Assembly (NCBI RefSeq): GCF_019042215.1
Contig: NZ_JAHQCS010000105.1
Coordinates: 1-64,000 of the forward strand
Source: Evansella tamaricis
GTDB taxonomy: Bacteria; Bacillota; Bacilli; Bacillales; Salisediminibacteriaceae
Reading direction: 5' to 3'
DNA length: 64,000 bases
The notes beneath the pieces are model-generated. The model saw nothing but the letters and a program-made list of their open reading frames with translations, had not been told where the DNA came from and did no database searches. Shown piece after piece: positions 26,881 to 36,389 of this stretch (position 1 is the stretch's first letter; every line of letters begins with the position of its first letter). Made by a program: the position numbers and the translations under genes.

Positions 26881-27035
26881 AAAAAGAGGCTAGGACAAAA
26901 GTGTTTTAATCAATGAAAAATCCGAACGAACTGATAATTGCTGCTATCTTTAGCTACGGAAATATACTTCGCTATCGTTTGTATTGTTCGGATTTTTAAT
27001 TAAACACTTTAGTTATGTCCCAGCCTCTTTTTTTT
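26881..27035. repeat. ~155-bp structured element with long terminal inverted repeats (copy 1)
   Basis: The left arm (AAAGAGGCTAGGACAAAAGT, then AAAAATCCGAAC) pairs imperfectly with the right arm (GTTCGGATTTTT, then GTCCCAGCCTCTTT) and ends in eight Ts. The central part has ACGGAAATATACTTCGCTAT. A diverged second copy lies at 46414-46562. It begins 17 bp after the flavoprotein stop and separates convergent genes, so it may end transcription on both strands. MITE-like, no coding capacity. Confidence 0.75.
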
Positions 27036-27074
27036 CATGTTCCATAATAGATTTTTCTACTGCTACTAGAATTT

Positions 27075-29192
27075 TTATTTTCCTTCTTGTAACCAGAGGA
27101 TGCTTGTTACACCACGTGGGTAATACTTACTGGCAGTGATCTTACCTGCAATAATTTGGTCACTCCAACTCCAGTAAGAAAGCTCCGGATCCGTTAACCA
27201 TCCAACATGAGCCTTGTCTGCTTTATGCCCCACTTCATCCCATGGGAATCCTAAGATTTCCCGATATACGAACTGGCAAAGATAGATTTTACTCAACCAA
27301 GAGTTATCACTTGTGGAGGAAAGTTTCCAGCCCCCATCTTCAAAGAGACACGTTCCAGGTTTTAAAATAGTCGTGATATGCTCTTTTAATGTTTTAATAT
27401 AATATCCGTATTTTCCGTTTTCATCTAACGCTTCCTTGCAACCAGTAAAGTACGGGAATACCAACCCTTCAATGGCAGGGATGATTTTAGAATCATTCCC
27501 TTCTGTGATTACAGCTGGAATATATCCCCCTTCTGTCATTTCGTTGGAAAGGGTTTTTGCACATTTCTCCGCTTGGTCAGCAGCAATTTCAGAAAGCTCA
27601 TTTTCCCCAAGGTCACGGAAAAGTTTCTCTAGTGACACGTAAACTCCCCAGCATTTGGATGCAATGTAAATATTGTTTCGCGCCTGTCCGAGGGAGACAT
27701 CCAGACTGTCATAAGTAGTAATCTCCGCACCACCTTCTGTTCGGGAACTGTCTAACGCCATAATACCATTACGTTTCTCCGGGTCTGGATTGTCACGATT
27801 CAGCATACTCTGGAATGTTTCCTTCACGATGTCCATGTGTTTGTTTAGGAATTCCGTATCCTTCGTGTGCTCCACATATACCGTCATACTGCAAAGCCAG
27901 TTAATTAATTGCTCATGTGTCATGTAAGAGAAACACCCTGTGATTCCTGCCACCTCATAAGCGGAATGGCCTGGTCTGGAAAACACATTGGAGACCCCCA
28001 TATCATGGGTGAAACTGATTCCACCTGGATGTAGCTCCTCGTCATTTGGAAAGCGGACCTCATCACGATAACTATATCGATTGATAAAGAGTTCCAACTC
28101 ATTTTTCACCGTCCAAGGATTGAATTTCAACTCGAAGAACAACTGATCCACCATCAAGTCGAACGTGTTCATCATTCGATATTCCCCTTCGTTCACAATC
28201 CAAATCGGGTTGCCGTTCATGTCGTCCAAAAGCTGTGTGTTCCCATAATAGCTTTTAATGGAATGAGCTAACATGTACTTCTGCTCTTCATTCAAGTGAT
28301 CCTGCTCAAGCATCGCGTTAGCCGCCTCATACTCTTGTGTTAGTACGTCTGCGTTTTCCAGAGCATAACTGGCAACTTTTTCGATCGATGAGAAATAACG
28401 GGTATACGTATATTCCGTATCCATTCCACTTGTTACAATACCACCTTTATAGAAACAGATGGCGAATGTAAATTCTCTCTTTTCATTAGCCGGAACTTCC
28501 ATGAGAAGTGCTCCAGTTAAACCTAAGCCGAACCCGTAGTTCACTTCGTGCTTGACGCTAAGTACTTTATCGATGGAAAAACCGAGTCCTGCAATGACTC
28601 CTTCGTCATTAGATACAATCGCTGTTTGTGGTCCTTGGCCTACACCGACGAATTCTCCGTTACTTGTATCATTAAGTCTCCGCATCGCATACACACGGTC
28701 GTTACCTTGATAACCAAAAAATGCTTTACGTGGTTTATCATGACCGGTGTTATCAATCGTTACTTTTGCAAAAACTGCCGGTAAAAGAGCTTTTTTGAGT
28801 GCTTTATCATCCGCTGTTTCCGGATCAGGAACGGATGTTACTGGGTTGTATATTTTGAAAGTCATATCTTTTGCTGTCCAAGTATCGGTTCCCAATTTTA
28901 ATTCGCGGGTGATTTCTTCATCCTGATAAAATTTGATCAGTTGATCATCCACCGTGGCCTGGTCATTACCAATCCCAAATCGGGCAAGTTCTTCCGCCGA
29001 ACTTCCGAAAAAGGGAAATGCCTCAAATTGACCAGCTTTATCTTTCCGCTCCAAACCAATAAACACGTTTTCTTCTGCTGGTTTATCAAGTTCTAATCCT
29101 AATCCGCCATTTCCCCCTTTGTATCCTAGGGTAAAACTGGCGAAAGCACCAATTGGGGAGTGATGCGCATTATAAAACTTATTCTTTTCCAT
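27075..29192 (-). CDS. GH52 beta-xylosidase
   Basis: 705 aa, no signal peptide, so intracellular: it releases xylose from xylo-oligosaccharides. The whole length follows the Geobacillus stearothermophilus XynB2-type enzyme (start FYNAHHSPIGAFASFTLG). The catalytic residues fall at the reference positions: nucleophile E335 in VNEGEYRMMN and acid/base D495 in TTYDSLDVSLGQARNN. GGAGG precedes the ATG. A cre-like site and a TTGACG -35 lie just upstream, and an AraC regulator gene precedes it in the same direction (about 140 bp gap). No xylan or xylose transport gene is near. Confidence 0.95.
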   Translation of the reverse strand: MEKNKFYNAHHSPIGAFASFTLGYKGGNGGLGLELDKPAEENVFIGLERKDKAGQFEAFPFFGSSAEELARFGIGNDQATVDDQLIKFYQDEEITRELKLGTDTWTAKDMTFKIYNPVTSVPDPETADDKALKKALLPAVFAKVTIDNTGHDKPRKAFFGYQGNDRVYAMRRLNDTSNGEFVGVGQGPQTAIVSNDEGVIAGLGFSIDKVLSVKHEVNYGFGLGLTGALLMEVPANEKREFTFAICFYKGGIVTSGMDTEYTYTRYFSSIEKVASYALENADVLTQEYEAANAMLEQDHLNEEQKYMLAHSIKSYYGNTQLLDDMNGNPIWIVNEGEYRMMNTFDLMVDQLFFELKFNPWTVKNELELFINRYSYRDEVRFPNDEELHPGGISFTHDMGVSNVFSRPGHSAYEVAGITGCFSYMTHEQLINWLCSMTVYVEHTKDTEFLNKHMDIVKETFQSMLNRDNPDPEKRNGIMALDSSRTEGGAEITTYDSLDVSLGQARNNIYIASKCWGVYVSLEKLFRDLGENELSEIAADQAEKCAKTLSNEMTEGGYIPAVITEGNDSKIIPAIEGLVFPYFTGCKEALDENGKYGYYIKTLKEHITTILKPGTCLFEDGGWKLSSTSDNSWLSKIYLCQFVYREILGFPWDEVGHKADKAHVGWLTDPELSYWSWSDQIIAGKITASKYYPRGVTSILWLQEGK

Positions 29193-29236
29193 ATCAAGAC
29201 CTCCATTGAAGTTTTCTACCTTCTAGAATATAGTAA

Positions 29237-29256
29237 CGTCAATGGAAGCGCTTTTC
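29237..29256 (-). promoter_or_regulatory. cre-like site and -35 box upstream of beta-xylosidase
   Basis: Minus strand GAAAAGCGCTTCCA matches 11 of 14 positions of the CcpA cre palindrome TGAAAGCGCTTTCA. It abuts TTGACG, a good -35, with a weak -10 (GTAGAA) 17 nt on. This suggests catabolite control of the GH52 gene. Pattern match only. Confidence 0.5.
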
Positions 29257-29329
29257 TATGTACTTTTCCGTAATCGGAATTGTCCAAATCGGGAATTGAA
29301 CAAGTTTAGTAGGAAAGCAGATCAGGGCG

Positions 29330-30274
29330 TTACTCCGCCGTTCGCTGCTTCTGACGATATTGACTTGGTGATATCCCTGTCCACCGTTTAAACTGCCTGC
29401 TAAAATGGGAGGCATCATGATATCCCATCATAAACGCAATCTGCTCCACGGAATACTTATCCTGAATCAACAAACTCTTCGATTCATTTAATTTGCGAAA
29501 TGTCACATATTGCCTCGGGGACATCTTAAATACCTTCTTAAAGACTTTGTTGCAGTAAGAAACACTAAAGTCTAACTGATCGGCAATCTCCTCAATTCTG
29601 ACGACACTTTCCTCCACGTAATCCTCTCTTTTGCCTGGGGTACGGATGAACTCATCAATTTTATCTGCTATTTGATAGGCAACTCGAAATGTCCTGTCGG
29701 AAATTTTTTCAAAGTCTTCATCCTGCTCTTCCTCTAGACAAGACACGACCATTCCAAGGAGTTCGAACATGATGGAGTGCATATTCATTTTATCTTTAAA
29801 CAGTAACGTGGGATTTTCTGAAAAAGTCATTAAGCGATCTAATAGGGGGCGGATACTTCGGTTTAACTTGGAGTGAACCGGGTAAAAAACTTCTGTCGTC
29901 TCTTTAAAATAAGGTAACAAAAGTTTATCGTCCACATTAAAATGAACACAGAAATAGGTGAACCCTACCTCTGTGTTTCCTGCCCCAGAACTGGAGTGCA
30001 GATCCCCCGGGCGGACGAGAACTAAGTCACCTTCCTGCAAAACATACTTATTCCCTTTCACATGAAAATGCTGCTCCCCTTTTGTTACTAGATTAATCTC
30101 ATATAATGGGTGTTCATGGACAGGGTATTCCCAAGTACTTTTTGCACTTCTGAGATGCATCCGGTACAGTTCAAACCCAATTTTCATATCCGGGAAGAAA
30201 AATTCATTGACGCTATATTCATTCGTAACTGCTTCAATGTCGTTTTCATTCTCATTTGGATACTTAATTTCCAT
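29330..30274 (-). CDS. AraC-family regulator with cupin sensor
   Basis: 314 aa. Residues ~20-120 form a cupin-like arabinose-binding domain (HEHPLYEINLVTKGEQHFHV, GDLVLVRPGDLH). The C-terminal ~100 residues hold two HTH motifs (IADQLDFSVSYCNKVFKKVF; YSVEQIAFMMGYHDASHFSR) and the closing GISPSQYRQKQ. GAGGGGG seven nt upstream selects the ATG at 30274 over a GTG at 30280. It precedes the GH52 gene and probably controls it in response to xylose or xylobiose (inferred from position). Confidence 0.88.
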   Translation of the reverse strand: MEIKYPNENENDIEAVTNEYSVNEFFFPDMKIGFELYRMHLRSAKSTWEYPVHEHPLYEINLVTKGEQHFHVKGNKYVLQEGDLVLVRPGDLHSSSGAGNTEVGFTYFCVHFNVDDKLLLPYFKETTEVFYPVHSKLNRSIRPLLDRLMTFSENPTLLFKDKMNMHSIMFELLGMVVSCLEEEQDEDFEKISDRTFRVAYQIADKIDEFIRTPGKREDYVEESVVRIEEIADQLDFSVSYCNKVFKKVFKMSPRQYVTFRKLNESKSLLIQDKYSVEQIAFMMGYHDASHFSRQFKRWTGISPSQYRQKQRTAE

Positions 30275-30424
30275 TGTCACTCCCCCTCATCTCAATTTTC
30301 TACGCATTCATCTTTTTTATTCTCATTACTTGTAGATAAAACAATGATTCCCTTTTAAAGCAAAAGGGTATTTTAGTGTGATTACAAGGAATTACCACCA
30401 CTAAAATACCATTAATCTTTACTC

Positions 30425-30985
30425 CTATGCTGACTTATTTTTCTTCTTTTTCAAAAATAAGTCCCGACGCTTTTTCATTCCCTTTGTAATATAACCGCCC
30501 TTAAAACTTCGCGGTTCATAGGAAGCAACGAAAGCCTTGTCTTCATATTCATCGATAATTCGGTAAAACTCCCGTTCTCTGTCACGTCTAGCTGTACAAT
30601 ACAGTAAATATCGGGTAGAGGCGATCCCTTCCACTGTGGAAGTGGAAACACTGAATCCCACTTCCCGCAAGCGTTCGATTAACGCCTCATTCCGCTCTGG
30701 AATATTTGCTTCTATTGTCACATAACCGATCGCCAGCTTCTCCTCAATTAAAGCACCAATATATAAACCTACCCCAAACCCTATAGCATAGGCAGCCATA
30801 TTATAATAATTCGTTAAATCACTTAACACAAGCCCAACTGCTACGACATAGATGACACCTTCTAGCACTCCAATTCCTGCTGCTTTTCCCTTTAGACCCT
30901 TGACCATCATAATAGTTCGTAGAGTTAATATAGGAACAAAAAGTAACTGGGCTACAAAAATAATGATAGGTTCCAATAAAAACAT
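30425..30985 (-). CDS. UPF0316/DUF2179-type membrane protein (YebE-like)
   Basis: 186 aa. Three membrane segments in the first ~90 residues ([60 protein letters not shown]), then a cytoplasmic DUF2179 domain ([34 protein letters not shown]) and a Lys-rich tail. GAGGTGG five nt upstream selects the ATG at 30985. The function of the family is unknown. Confidence 0.85.
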   Translation of the reverse strand: MFLLEPIIIFVAQLLFVPILTLRTIMMVKGLKGKAAGIGVLEGVIYVVAVGLVLSDLTNYYNMAAYAIGFGVGLYIGALIEEKLAIGYVTIEANIPERNEALIERLREVGFSVSTSTVEGIASTRYLLYCTARRDREREFYRIIDEYEDKAFVASYEPRSFKGGYITKGMKKRRDLFLKKKKNKSA

Positions 30986-31110
30986 GGACACCACCTCTTT
31001 CCAATGTATTTCCTGTTCCATTGTAACAGGGGACATGAAAAAAGACAGGTATTTAAGCACATTTACAAAAATTACTTCTAATTCCGTATGGTTTAAGAAT
31101 CACCACTGGG

Positions 31111-32028
31111 TTAATCACAAAAATGCGTTTCACCAAGTTTCATTACATGTAAGTCTTCATTAGACAATTGCTGGTTTTCCCACTCACGATAAAGGCGTTC
31201 CAACGCTTCCGGCCCCGTATCATCCGCGAGACGATATGCTCCGTAGTGCATTGGTACAAACGTTTTTCCTTTCAGTTCCAAAAAGGCCTTTACTGCATTT
31301 TCCGGATTAATGTGGGATATTTCCATAAACCATTCCGGCTCATATGCACCGATGGGCATCAAAACGATATCCACCTGAAATCGTTCCCCAATCTCTTTAA
31401 AACCACGGAAGTAACCTGTATCTCCCACAAAATAAAAGGTCTTAAGTGGAGATTCAAAAACCCATCCGCCCCAATGGCATTTATTTGTATCGAATAATCC
31501 CCGTTTCGTCCAATGCTGTGCCGGGACAAAGTGAATCTTGATTCCATGATGGTCAAAAGAGTCCCACCAATTGGCTTCTATCACCTTTAGAAATCTTCGT
31601 CTTCGAAACAGTTTTCCGAATCCTATAGGAACAAAAAATGTAGGTGAACCTTTTAATTTTTTTAAGGTGGAAAACTCTAGGTGGTCAAAATGCCCATGGG
31701 AAATAACTACCACATCAATTTCCGGAAGTTCTTCAATAGTGAGCCCTGGTTCAGTCATTCGCTTGGAAAATCCCATCCGTTTTCCGAAGACAGGATCAGT
31801 TAATATATTTAGGCCGTTTAATTGAATCAAAAAACTGGCGTGTCCTATCCAAGTGTAGGAAGTTTTCCTGTGATTCTCCAGCAATTCTTTCCCTTTTTTA
31901 TTCTCTGAATGGGCAATTAATGTGGTCAAGTCCTTTGTTTTACTGCGTCTTTCTTTCATCCAGCGCCACATATCGTTGAAACTCTTCTGATTTTCCACAC
32001 CGTCAAGATTTTGATAACGATTCGCCAA
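31111..32028 (-). CDS. MBL-fold hydrolase, NAPE-PLD-like
   Basis: 305 aa. The metallo-beta-lactamase fold has the motif ISHGHFDHLE (HxHxDH), YTWIGHASFLIQLNGLNILT at the start, FYFVGDTGYFRGF (Asp/Gly ligand region) and VPMHYGAYRL (late His). This is the COG2220 group that includes N-acyl-phosphatidylethanolamine phospholipase D. AGGAGG six nt before a TTG start. Lone gene; probably hydrolyses a phosphodiester or lactone, substrate unknown. Confidence 0.87.
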   Translation of the reverse strand: MANRYQNLDGVENQKSFNDMWRWMKERRSKTKDLTTLIAHSENKKGKELLENHRKTSYTWIGHASFLIQLNGLNILTDPVFGKRMGFSKRMTEPGLTIEELPEIDVVVISHGHFDHLEFSTLKKLKGSPTFFVPIGFGKLFRRRRFLKVIEANWWDSFDHHGIKIHFVPAQHWTKRGLFDTNKCHWGGWVFESPLKTFYFVGDTGYFRGFKEIGERFQVDIVLMPIGAYEPEWFMEISHINPENAVKAFLELKGKTFVPMHYGAYRLADDTGPEALERLYREWENQQLSNEDLHVMKLGETHFCD

Positions 32029-32273
32029 TGTACATCCTCCTAACTTGTCATTTTCTAAGTCTCAACGAAAACTACGTTCTAGAACTAATCTATTATATTA
32101 TACGGATAAAAAATGAACAGCACATGAACAAGATTGGCTATCTGTTAATTTGGTAAGTTTTACAATCTCATAGATTCAGATAATTCATGTAAAATGAATA
32201 TACAGACTTTTCTTATTTTCTTATATTATTGATAACAATTGCTTTTATTAATGATAACAGTTGGGGGGCGATT

Positions 32274-33113
32274 TTGATCCATCCTATTTTCGCTAGTAAA
32301 AAATTGATTCTGTTTTTCCATTTACTGATCCTCCTAACCTTACCCTTTTATTTCATCCATGGGGAATTGGGTCATAAATACTCATTCGACACCGCTTCAA
32401 CGACGAACCTTCCCCACGATCTGCAAATCACTGTTACAACATACAACATTCATTTTGGAAAAGGTCAGGATGGAAAAGTGGACATTCATCAAACGATTGC
32501 CACGTTGAAAGAATTAGATGCTGATATTATTAGTTTACAAGAGGTGGAACGCTTCAGCTTACGTTCAGGTTTTGTTGATCAGGTAAAACTTATGGCAGAA
32601 CTCCTTGAAATGAATGCTGTTTTTTCCCCGTCACTCGCTTTTCCTGGTTTATATTATGGGAATGCCATCCTTTCTAAGTATCCCATTAAAAACATGGAAG
32701 TCCTATCATTTGATAACAGAATTGAAAATCGGACAGCCTTATTTTCTGAAGTAGAAATCACAGAAGGGAAAAGAATCAATATCATAAATACCCATCTAGG
32801 TTTAGACTACGGGGAACGGAGGAAGGCAATCGATAAAATAAACGAAAAATTATTGGAAATTAATGGTCCACTTCTCTTAATGGGTGACTTAAACGCTACC
32901 CCTTCCCAAAGAGAATATGAATCTTGGAATGATATCATAACGAAGAGTAACAAAGGGAAACCATTGCGGACATTTTATAAGCACGATTGGCAGATTGACT
33001 ACATTTTCCATACGTCCCATTTTACAGTTGAAGATATATCGGTGTATGAAAGTGATAGTTCAGATCATTATCCATTGACAGGGGTATTTCGCTTATATGA
33101 TGGTAAACAGTAG
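32274..33113 (+). CDS. Membrane-anchored endonuclease/exonuclease/phosphatase-family protein
   Basis: 279 aa. An N-terminal hydrophobic anchor (LILFFHLLILLTLPFYFIHG) places the enzyme outside the membrane. The EEP fold follows: TVTTYNIHFGKGQDG, ISLQEVERFS (metal Glu), YYGNAILSKYPI, INTHLGLDYGERR, LLMGDLNATPS (Asp/Asn) and SDSSDHYPLTGVF (Asp-His). GGGGGGCGA lies just before the TTG at 32274, preferred over a TTG at 32229. Substrates of such proteins include DNA, phosphoinositides and sphingomyelin; not predictable here. Confidence 0.85.
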   Translation: MIHPIFASKKLILFFHLLILLTLPFYFIHGELGHKYSFDTASTTNLPHDLQITVTTYNIHFGKGQDGKVDIHQTIATLKELDADIISLQEVERFSLRSGFVDQVKLMAELLEMNAVFSPSLAFPGLYYGNAILSKYPIKNMEVLSFDNRIENRTALFSEVEITEGKRINIINTHLGLDYGERRKAIDKINEKLLEINGPLLLMGDLNATPSQREYESWNDIITKSNKGKPLRTFYKHDWQIDYIFHTSHFTVEDISVYESDSSDHYPLTGVFRLYDGKQ

Positions 33114-33130
33114 TAATCTACCAAAAATAA

Positions 33131-33179
33131 ATGTTCACAAAAATGTCGGGGACCTGGTCCCCGACATTTTTATGAACAT
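33131..33179 (+). terminator. GGGACC-type hairpin terminator (copy 1)
   Basis: ATGTTCACAAAAATGTCGGG pairs almost perfectly with the segment ending TTTTTATGAACAT, around a GGGGACC/GGTCCCC core. It lies 17 nt after the phosphatase-family stop. The same design recurs at 44666 and 62517. Confidence 0.75.
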
Positions 33180-33250
33180 GAAAAAAGTGTTTGTACTTTC
33201 CATTCTAAAAACTAGAAGGAAGTACAAACACAGGGAAGAAAAACGAACAA

Positions 33251-33544
33251 TTAAACTGCAAATTCACCAAATATACTGCTTATAACTGCTCCCATCATAA
33301 CTGAAAATACAATTGAAAGAATAATACCAATTACCATCCAGATCAAAGACGCTTTTGCTAAATTTGATTTGTTTTTATTAACATTACTTCCAAACGCCCA
33401 CACAAACAGCATTACGATATTAACTAGTGGAATCATCATGACCAGCATATACAATAACCACCCAGTTACAGGTACTACTTCTTCCCTTTGATCTCCCGTT
33501 GATGTTGTTCCTACGTGTGTTTGTTCCACCGCCTGCTCACTCAT
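33251..33544 (-). CDS. Small membrane protein
   Basis: 97 aa. A polar N-terminus (MSEQAVEQTHVGTTSTGDQ) precedes two membrane helices (VTGWLLYMLVMMIPLVNIVM; ASLIWMVIGIILSIVFSVMM) joined by a NVNKNKSNLAK loop. GAGGG nine nt upstream of the ATG at 33544 selects the start inside the longer frame to 33634. It lies 98 bp after the DUF5050 lipoprotein gene, possibly one transcript. Function unknown. Confidence 0.75.
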   Translation of the reverse strand: MSEQAVEQTHVGTTSTGDQREEVVPVTGWLLYMLVMMIPLVNIVMLFVWAFGSNVNKNKSNLAKASLIWMVIGIILSIVFSVMMGAVISSIFGEFAV

Positions 33545-33642
33545 GATTATATCCCTCTTTTCTAAATTTTTGAGGAGAGACATTTTTATTCTCCCCCTGT
33601 ATAAAACGGGAAAATACCCGTTGTTACTAATCAATGAAATTC

Positions 33643-34818
33643 TTATTCCGTTGGTATAATTTCGGTTGCTTCGTTAGTTTCCTTGTCAATAAAATAGAAA
33701 GAGTAATATCCTTGACGGGCAAATTCACCAAAGATAAATGAATCAAAAACATTTAGAGAATACGTTCCTGCACCTAAGTTAACCTTATTATTCCCGTTAT
33801 GATCTGCCCTTATATTTTCACGTGTTGCTTCTGATTCTGCGGTAGAATAATAGATATAGTCTTCATCTACGTTAAAAAAATCTATAAAATCATCAATAAT
33901 TAACGTGGAATCTGTCTCATTTATTGATTGTTTAAATAGTCCTTCATCTCCAAATCCCCTTGTAAAAAAGAGGGTATCCTCCACAAATACATACTCACCA
34001 TAGCCTTCATATCTTATTAACTGCTCCTCTGTACCATGAATATCCCCAAGATAGTAGGCAGATTCCCCTTCATCCACATCATAACCGAAAAAAACAAATT
34101 TTTCTCCGTACATCGCCATGTCAGTTCCTTGATAAGGGAGAGGTGTAAGATCCCCGTCTAATGACATTTTCGTAAACTGAGAGTAAAGGTTAAAAACAAA
34201 TTCACCATTATAATAGTGGAGTTGGGTAATTGGATCATCCATGACCACTTCTACAGTATCACCATCTAATGATACACGATTAAATGATTGATAGTCCATA
34301 TAATTATTTGCATCACCAAGTTTTATATAGTACACCCAATCCTGAAGTGCATGAATACTCCAGACACGGTGATCCGTTAATTGTGTTAACTCCGTTCCAT
34401 CTAGTTTCATTCTATATAGATTATTATTATCTTGAAGATTGGCAAAGAAAATATAATCTCCTTTTATATCGTATAAACCACCCTGTGTATTTATGTTACC
34501 ACTGTAGTTTCCATAACTTTGGACACCCTTCCCCGCATTACTTTCCGGTTCTTCTTCCGTATCTTGGTCCCCATCTGTTTCAGTGGTTTCACCTTCCGTA
34601 TCATTTGCATCACTGTCATTTGATTCTTCATCAATATTTCCATCATCACTGTCATTTCCTTCGGAGACAGTATCAGCTTCTACATCCCCTTGATCGGAGG
34701 AATCTGTTAATTCTTCTATATCATTTAGAAGTCCCGTTATTTCCCTAACTAAATCCCCACAGCCCGCAACAAAAAGTAGACTACTTGTCATCATTAAAAC
34801 TAATAATATCCGATTCAC
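33643..34818 (-). CDS. DUF5050-type lipoprotein
   Basis: 391 aa. Signal peptide and lipobox LLFVAGC (Cys20). An acidic, Asp/Glu/Ser/Thr-rich linker spans ~40-95. The rest is a beta-propeller of DUF5050-type repeats, each with a pattern such as YDIKGDYIFFANLQDNNNLY, RMKLDGTELTQLTD and NRVSLDGD. The GTG start has GAGGTGACA upstream. Surface-exposed, possibly a binding protein; no catalytic residues seen. Confidence 0.8.
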   Translation of the reverse strand: MNRILLVLMMTSSLLFVAGCGDLVREITGLLNDIEELTDSSDQGDVEADTVSEGNDSDDGNIDEESNDSDANDTEGETTETDGDQDTEEEPESNAGKGVQSYGNYSGNINTQGGLYDIKGDYIFFANLQDNNNLYRMKLDGTELTQLTDHRVWSIHALQDWVYYIKLGDANNYMDYQSFNRVSLDGDTVEVVMDDPITQLHYYNGEFVFNLYSQFTKMSLDGDLTPLPYQGTDMAMYGEKFVFFGYDVDEGESAYYLGDIHGTEEQLIRYEGYGEYVFVEDTLFFTRGFGDEGLFKQSINETDSTLIIDDFIDFFNVDEDYIYYSTAESEATRENIRADHNGNNKVNLGAGTYSLNVFDSFIFGEFARQGYYSFYFIDKETNEATEIIPTE

Positions 34819-35138
34819 ACTGTCACCTCTAACATGATTTAGGTTTTTTATCCTGAGATCGTCTTAGGGGGAAAATAGTAACCCGTAATCAACCGATAGT
34901 TTTTTATTTACACACCGCTCATTCAGGGACCATTCAACAACACTCAACAAAGAGAAAACAGCTTACTAAACTCTGCATTTATTTTATCGAATTTATATCC
35001 TTACACCTATTACCCAAAAGTATTATATTTGATTAGGTAACAACTTAAAATCCAAGAGAAATTTTGAATATTTTTAGAGAAAAGAAAGGATTCTATCCTA
35101 ACTTGTCGAATAGAATAAGAAAAAGGAGGTGAAATAAC
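34819..35138. other. Divergent intergenic region
   Basis: About 320 bp between the minus-strand lipoprotein and the plus-strand DUF4870 gene. AT-rich, presumably carrying both promoters. No RNA gene or repeat recognised. Confidence 0.4.
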
Positions 35139-35459
35139 ATGGAAGAAAAAGATGAACGGTTGTTAGCAATGGTAATTTATCTCATAAGTTTCTTTTTTCC
35201 GCTTATTGGACCACTCGTTATTTGGCTTATTAAAAAGAATGATTCCGACTATATCGATCATCATGGAAGAGAGTATTTTAACTTTCTCATTTCATTTACG
35301 GTATACTACATAATTGGATTCATTTTGACATTTGTATTAATTGGAATTTTAGTCCTCATCGTTCTTGGAATTGCTACAATTGTATTGACAATTATTGCAG
35401 CGATAAAAGCCTATGAAGGAGATCGATATCGTTTCCCTCTCATTTTCCGCTTGCTGTAG
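35139..35459 (+). CDS. DUF4870-type membrane protein
   Basis: 106 aa, three membrane helices: MVIYLISFFFPLIGPLVIWL, then the loop KKNDSDYIDHHGREYFNF typical of DUF4870, then two helices to the short tail AYEGDRYRFPLIFRLL. AGGAGGTGAAATAAC precedes the ATG, a strong site. Monocistronic with its own terminator. Function unknown. Confidence 0.85.
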   Translation: MEEKDERLLAMVIYLISFFFPLIGPLVIWLIKKNDSDYIDHHGREYFNFLISFTVYYIIGFILTFVLIGILVLIVLGIATIVLTIIAAIKAYEGDRYRFPLIFRLL

Positions 35460-35490
35460 AATAGAAAAAATCACAAAGCGTCTATGTGAA

Positions 35491-35531
35491 AAGAAGGTGC
35501 AGAACAACTCCTGTTGTTGCTGCACCTTCTT
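35491..35531. terminator. Bidirectional terminator (DUF4870 / aroD)
   Basis: AAGAAGGTGCAGAACAAC pairs with GTTGTTGCTGCACCTTCTT with a small bulge; it lies between the convergent DUF4870 and aroD genes. Confidence 0.8.
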
Positions 35532-35536
35532 AGTGA

Positions 35537-36301
35537 TCAACTACTTCTATGCAAAAGATTAAGTATATGCTTTAAGTCTGCCACATTTAATTGTCCAGGT
35601 GCTGACGCATTCTTTGCTGCCCCAAAGGTCATTGCTGAACCAAAAACTTCTCCGGACAGTCTGCTTATTACTCCTTTATCGCCCATCGCCATCGTTATAA
35701 TTGGTTGAGTGGCATGTTTCGTATACATTTCCTCTGTCGCTTCTAATAGTGTAAGTACGTCTTTTGTTGAATTAGGCATAACTGCTATTTTCAGTATATC
35801 AGCGCCTAGTTCCTGTGCCCTTATTAAACGGGATATCATCTCTTCCTTTGATGGAGTTTTGTTGAAATCGTGATTGGAGAGAATAACAAAAACGTTTTGT
35901 TGGTGAGCAATACTTATGATTTCTTTTACATGCTGTTCTTCAAGGAATAATTCAACATCGATTAAATCCACTTCATTAGATTCTACCACCTCTTTTATTA
36001 AAGAGAAGTAATAGGAATTTGTAACTTCTTTCTCTCCCCCTTCTCTTGCACTCCGAAACGTAAACAACAGGGGGATAGTTGGGAATATCTCTCTAATGGA
36101 ATGTAACGCTTCTATTACTTTTTGTGTATCTTCTACGTCCTGAAAAAAATCGGCTCTCCATTCCACCACATCAAAGTCAATATTTTTTAACATATCCCCT
36201 TCTTCTTTCAACTGGGTTAAGTTTCTTCCGACCATTGGTACACATACCTTTGGAATACCTTCCCCAATGATGATATCCTTGACTTTTACTGTGTTGCTCA
36301 T
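35537..36301 (-). CDS. aroD: 3-dehydroquinate dehydratase, type I
   Basis: 254 aa (beta/alpha)8 barrel; converts 3-dehydroquinate to 3-dehydroshikimate in aromatic amino acid synthesis. Catalytic H144 (LSNHDFNKTP) and Schiff-base K171 (DILKIAVMP) sit at the expected positions, with E48 and R50 in VVEWRAD, and the C-terminal GEVFGSAMTFGAAKNASAPG loop. It follows the shikimate kinase gene (88-bp gap), which gives two shikimate-pathway steps in one unit. Confidence 0.95.
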   Translation of the reverse strand: MSNTVKVKDIIIGEGIPKVCVPMVGRNLTQLKEEGDMLKNIDFDVVEWRADFFQDVEDTQKVIEALHSIREIFPTIPLLFTFRSAREGGEKEVTNSYYFSLIKEVVESNEVDLIDVELFLEEQHVKEIISIAHQQNVFVILSNHDFNKTPSKEEMISRLIRAQELGADILKIAVMPNSTKDVLTLLEATEEMYTKHATQPIITMAMGDKGVISRLSGEVFGSAMTFGAAKNASAPGQLNVADLKHILNLLHRSS

Positions 36302-36389
36302 TTCTCCACTTCCCTTTCTTCATCTGTTTAAAAAAGATGTCTAAAAAGATCCCCATGAACCTTTTAGACACCTTATTCTTGTTATCTAT

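Noticed and set aside
34284-34748. 154-codon plus-strand frame
   Set aside because: Antisense to the acidic low-complexity linker and propeller of the lipoprotein; composition (His, Tyr, Leu-rich) is an antisense artefact.
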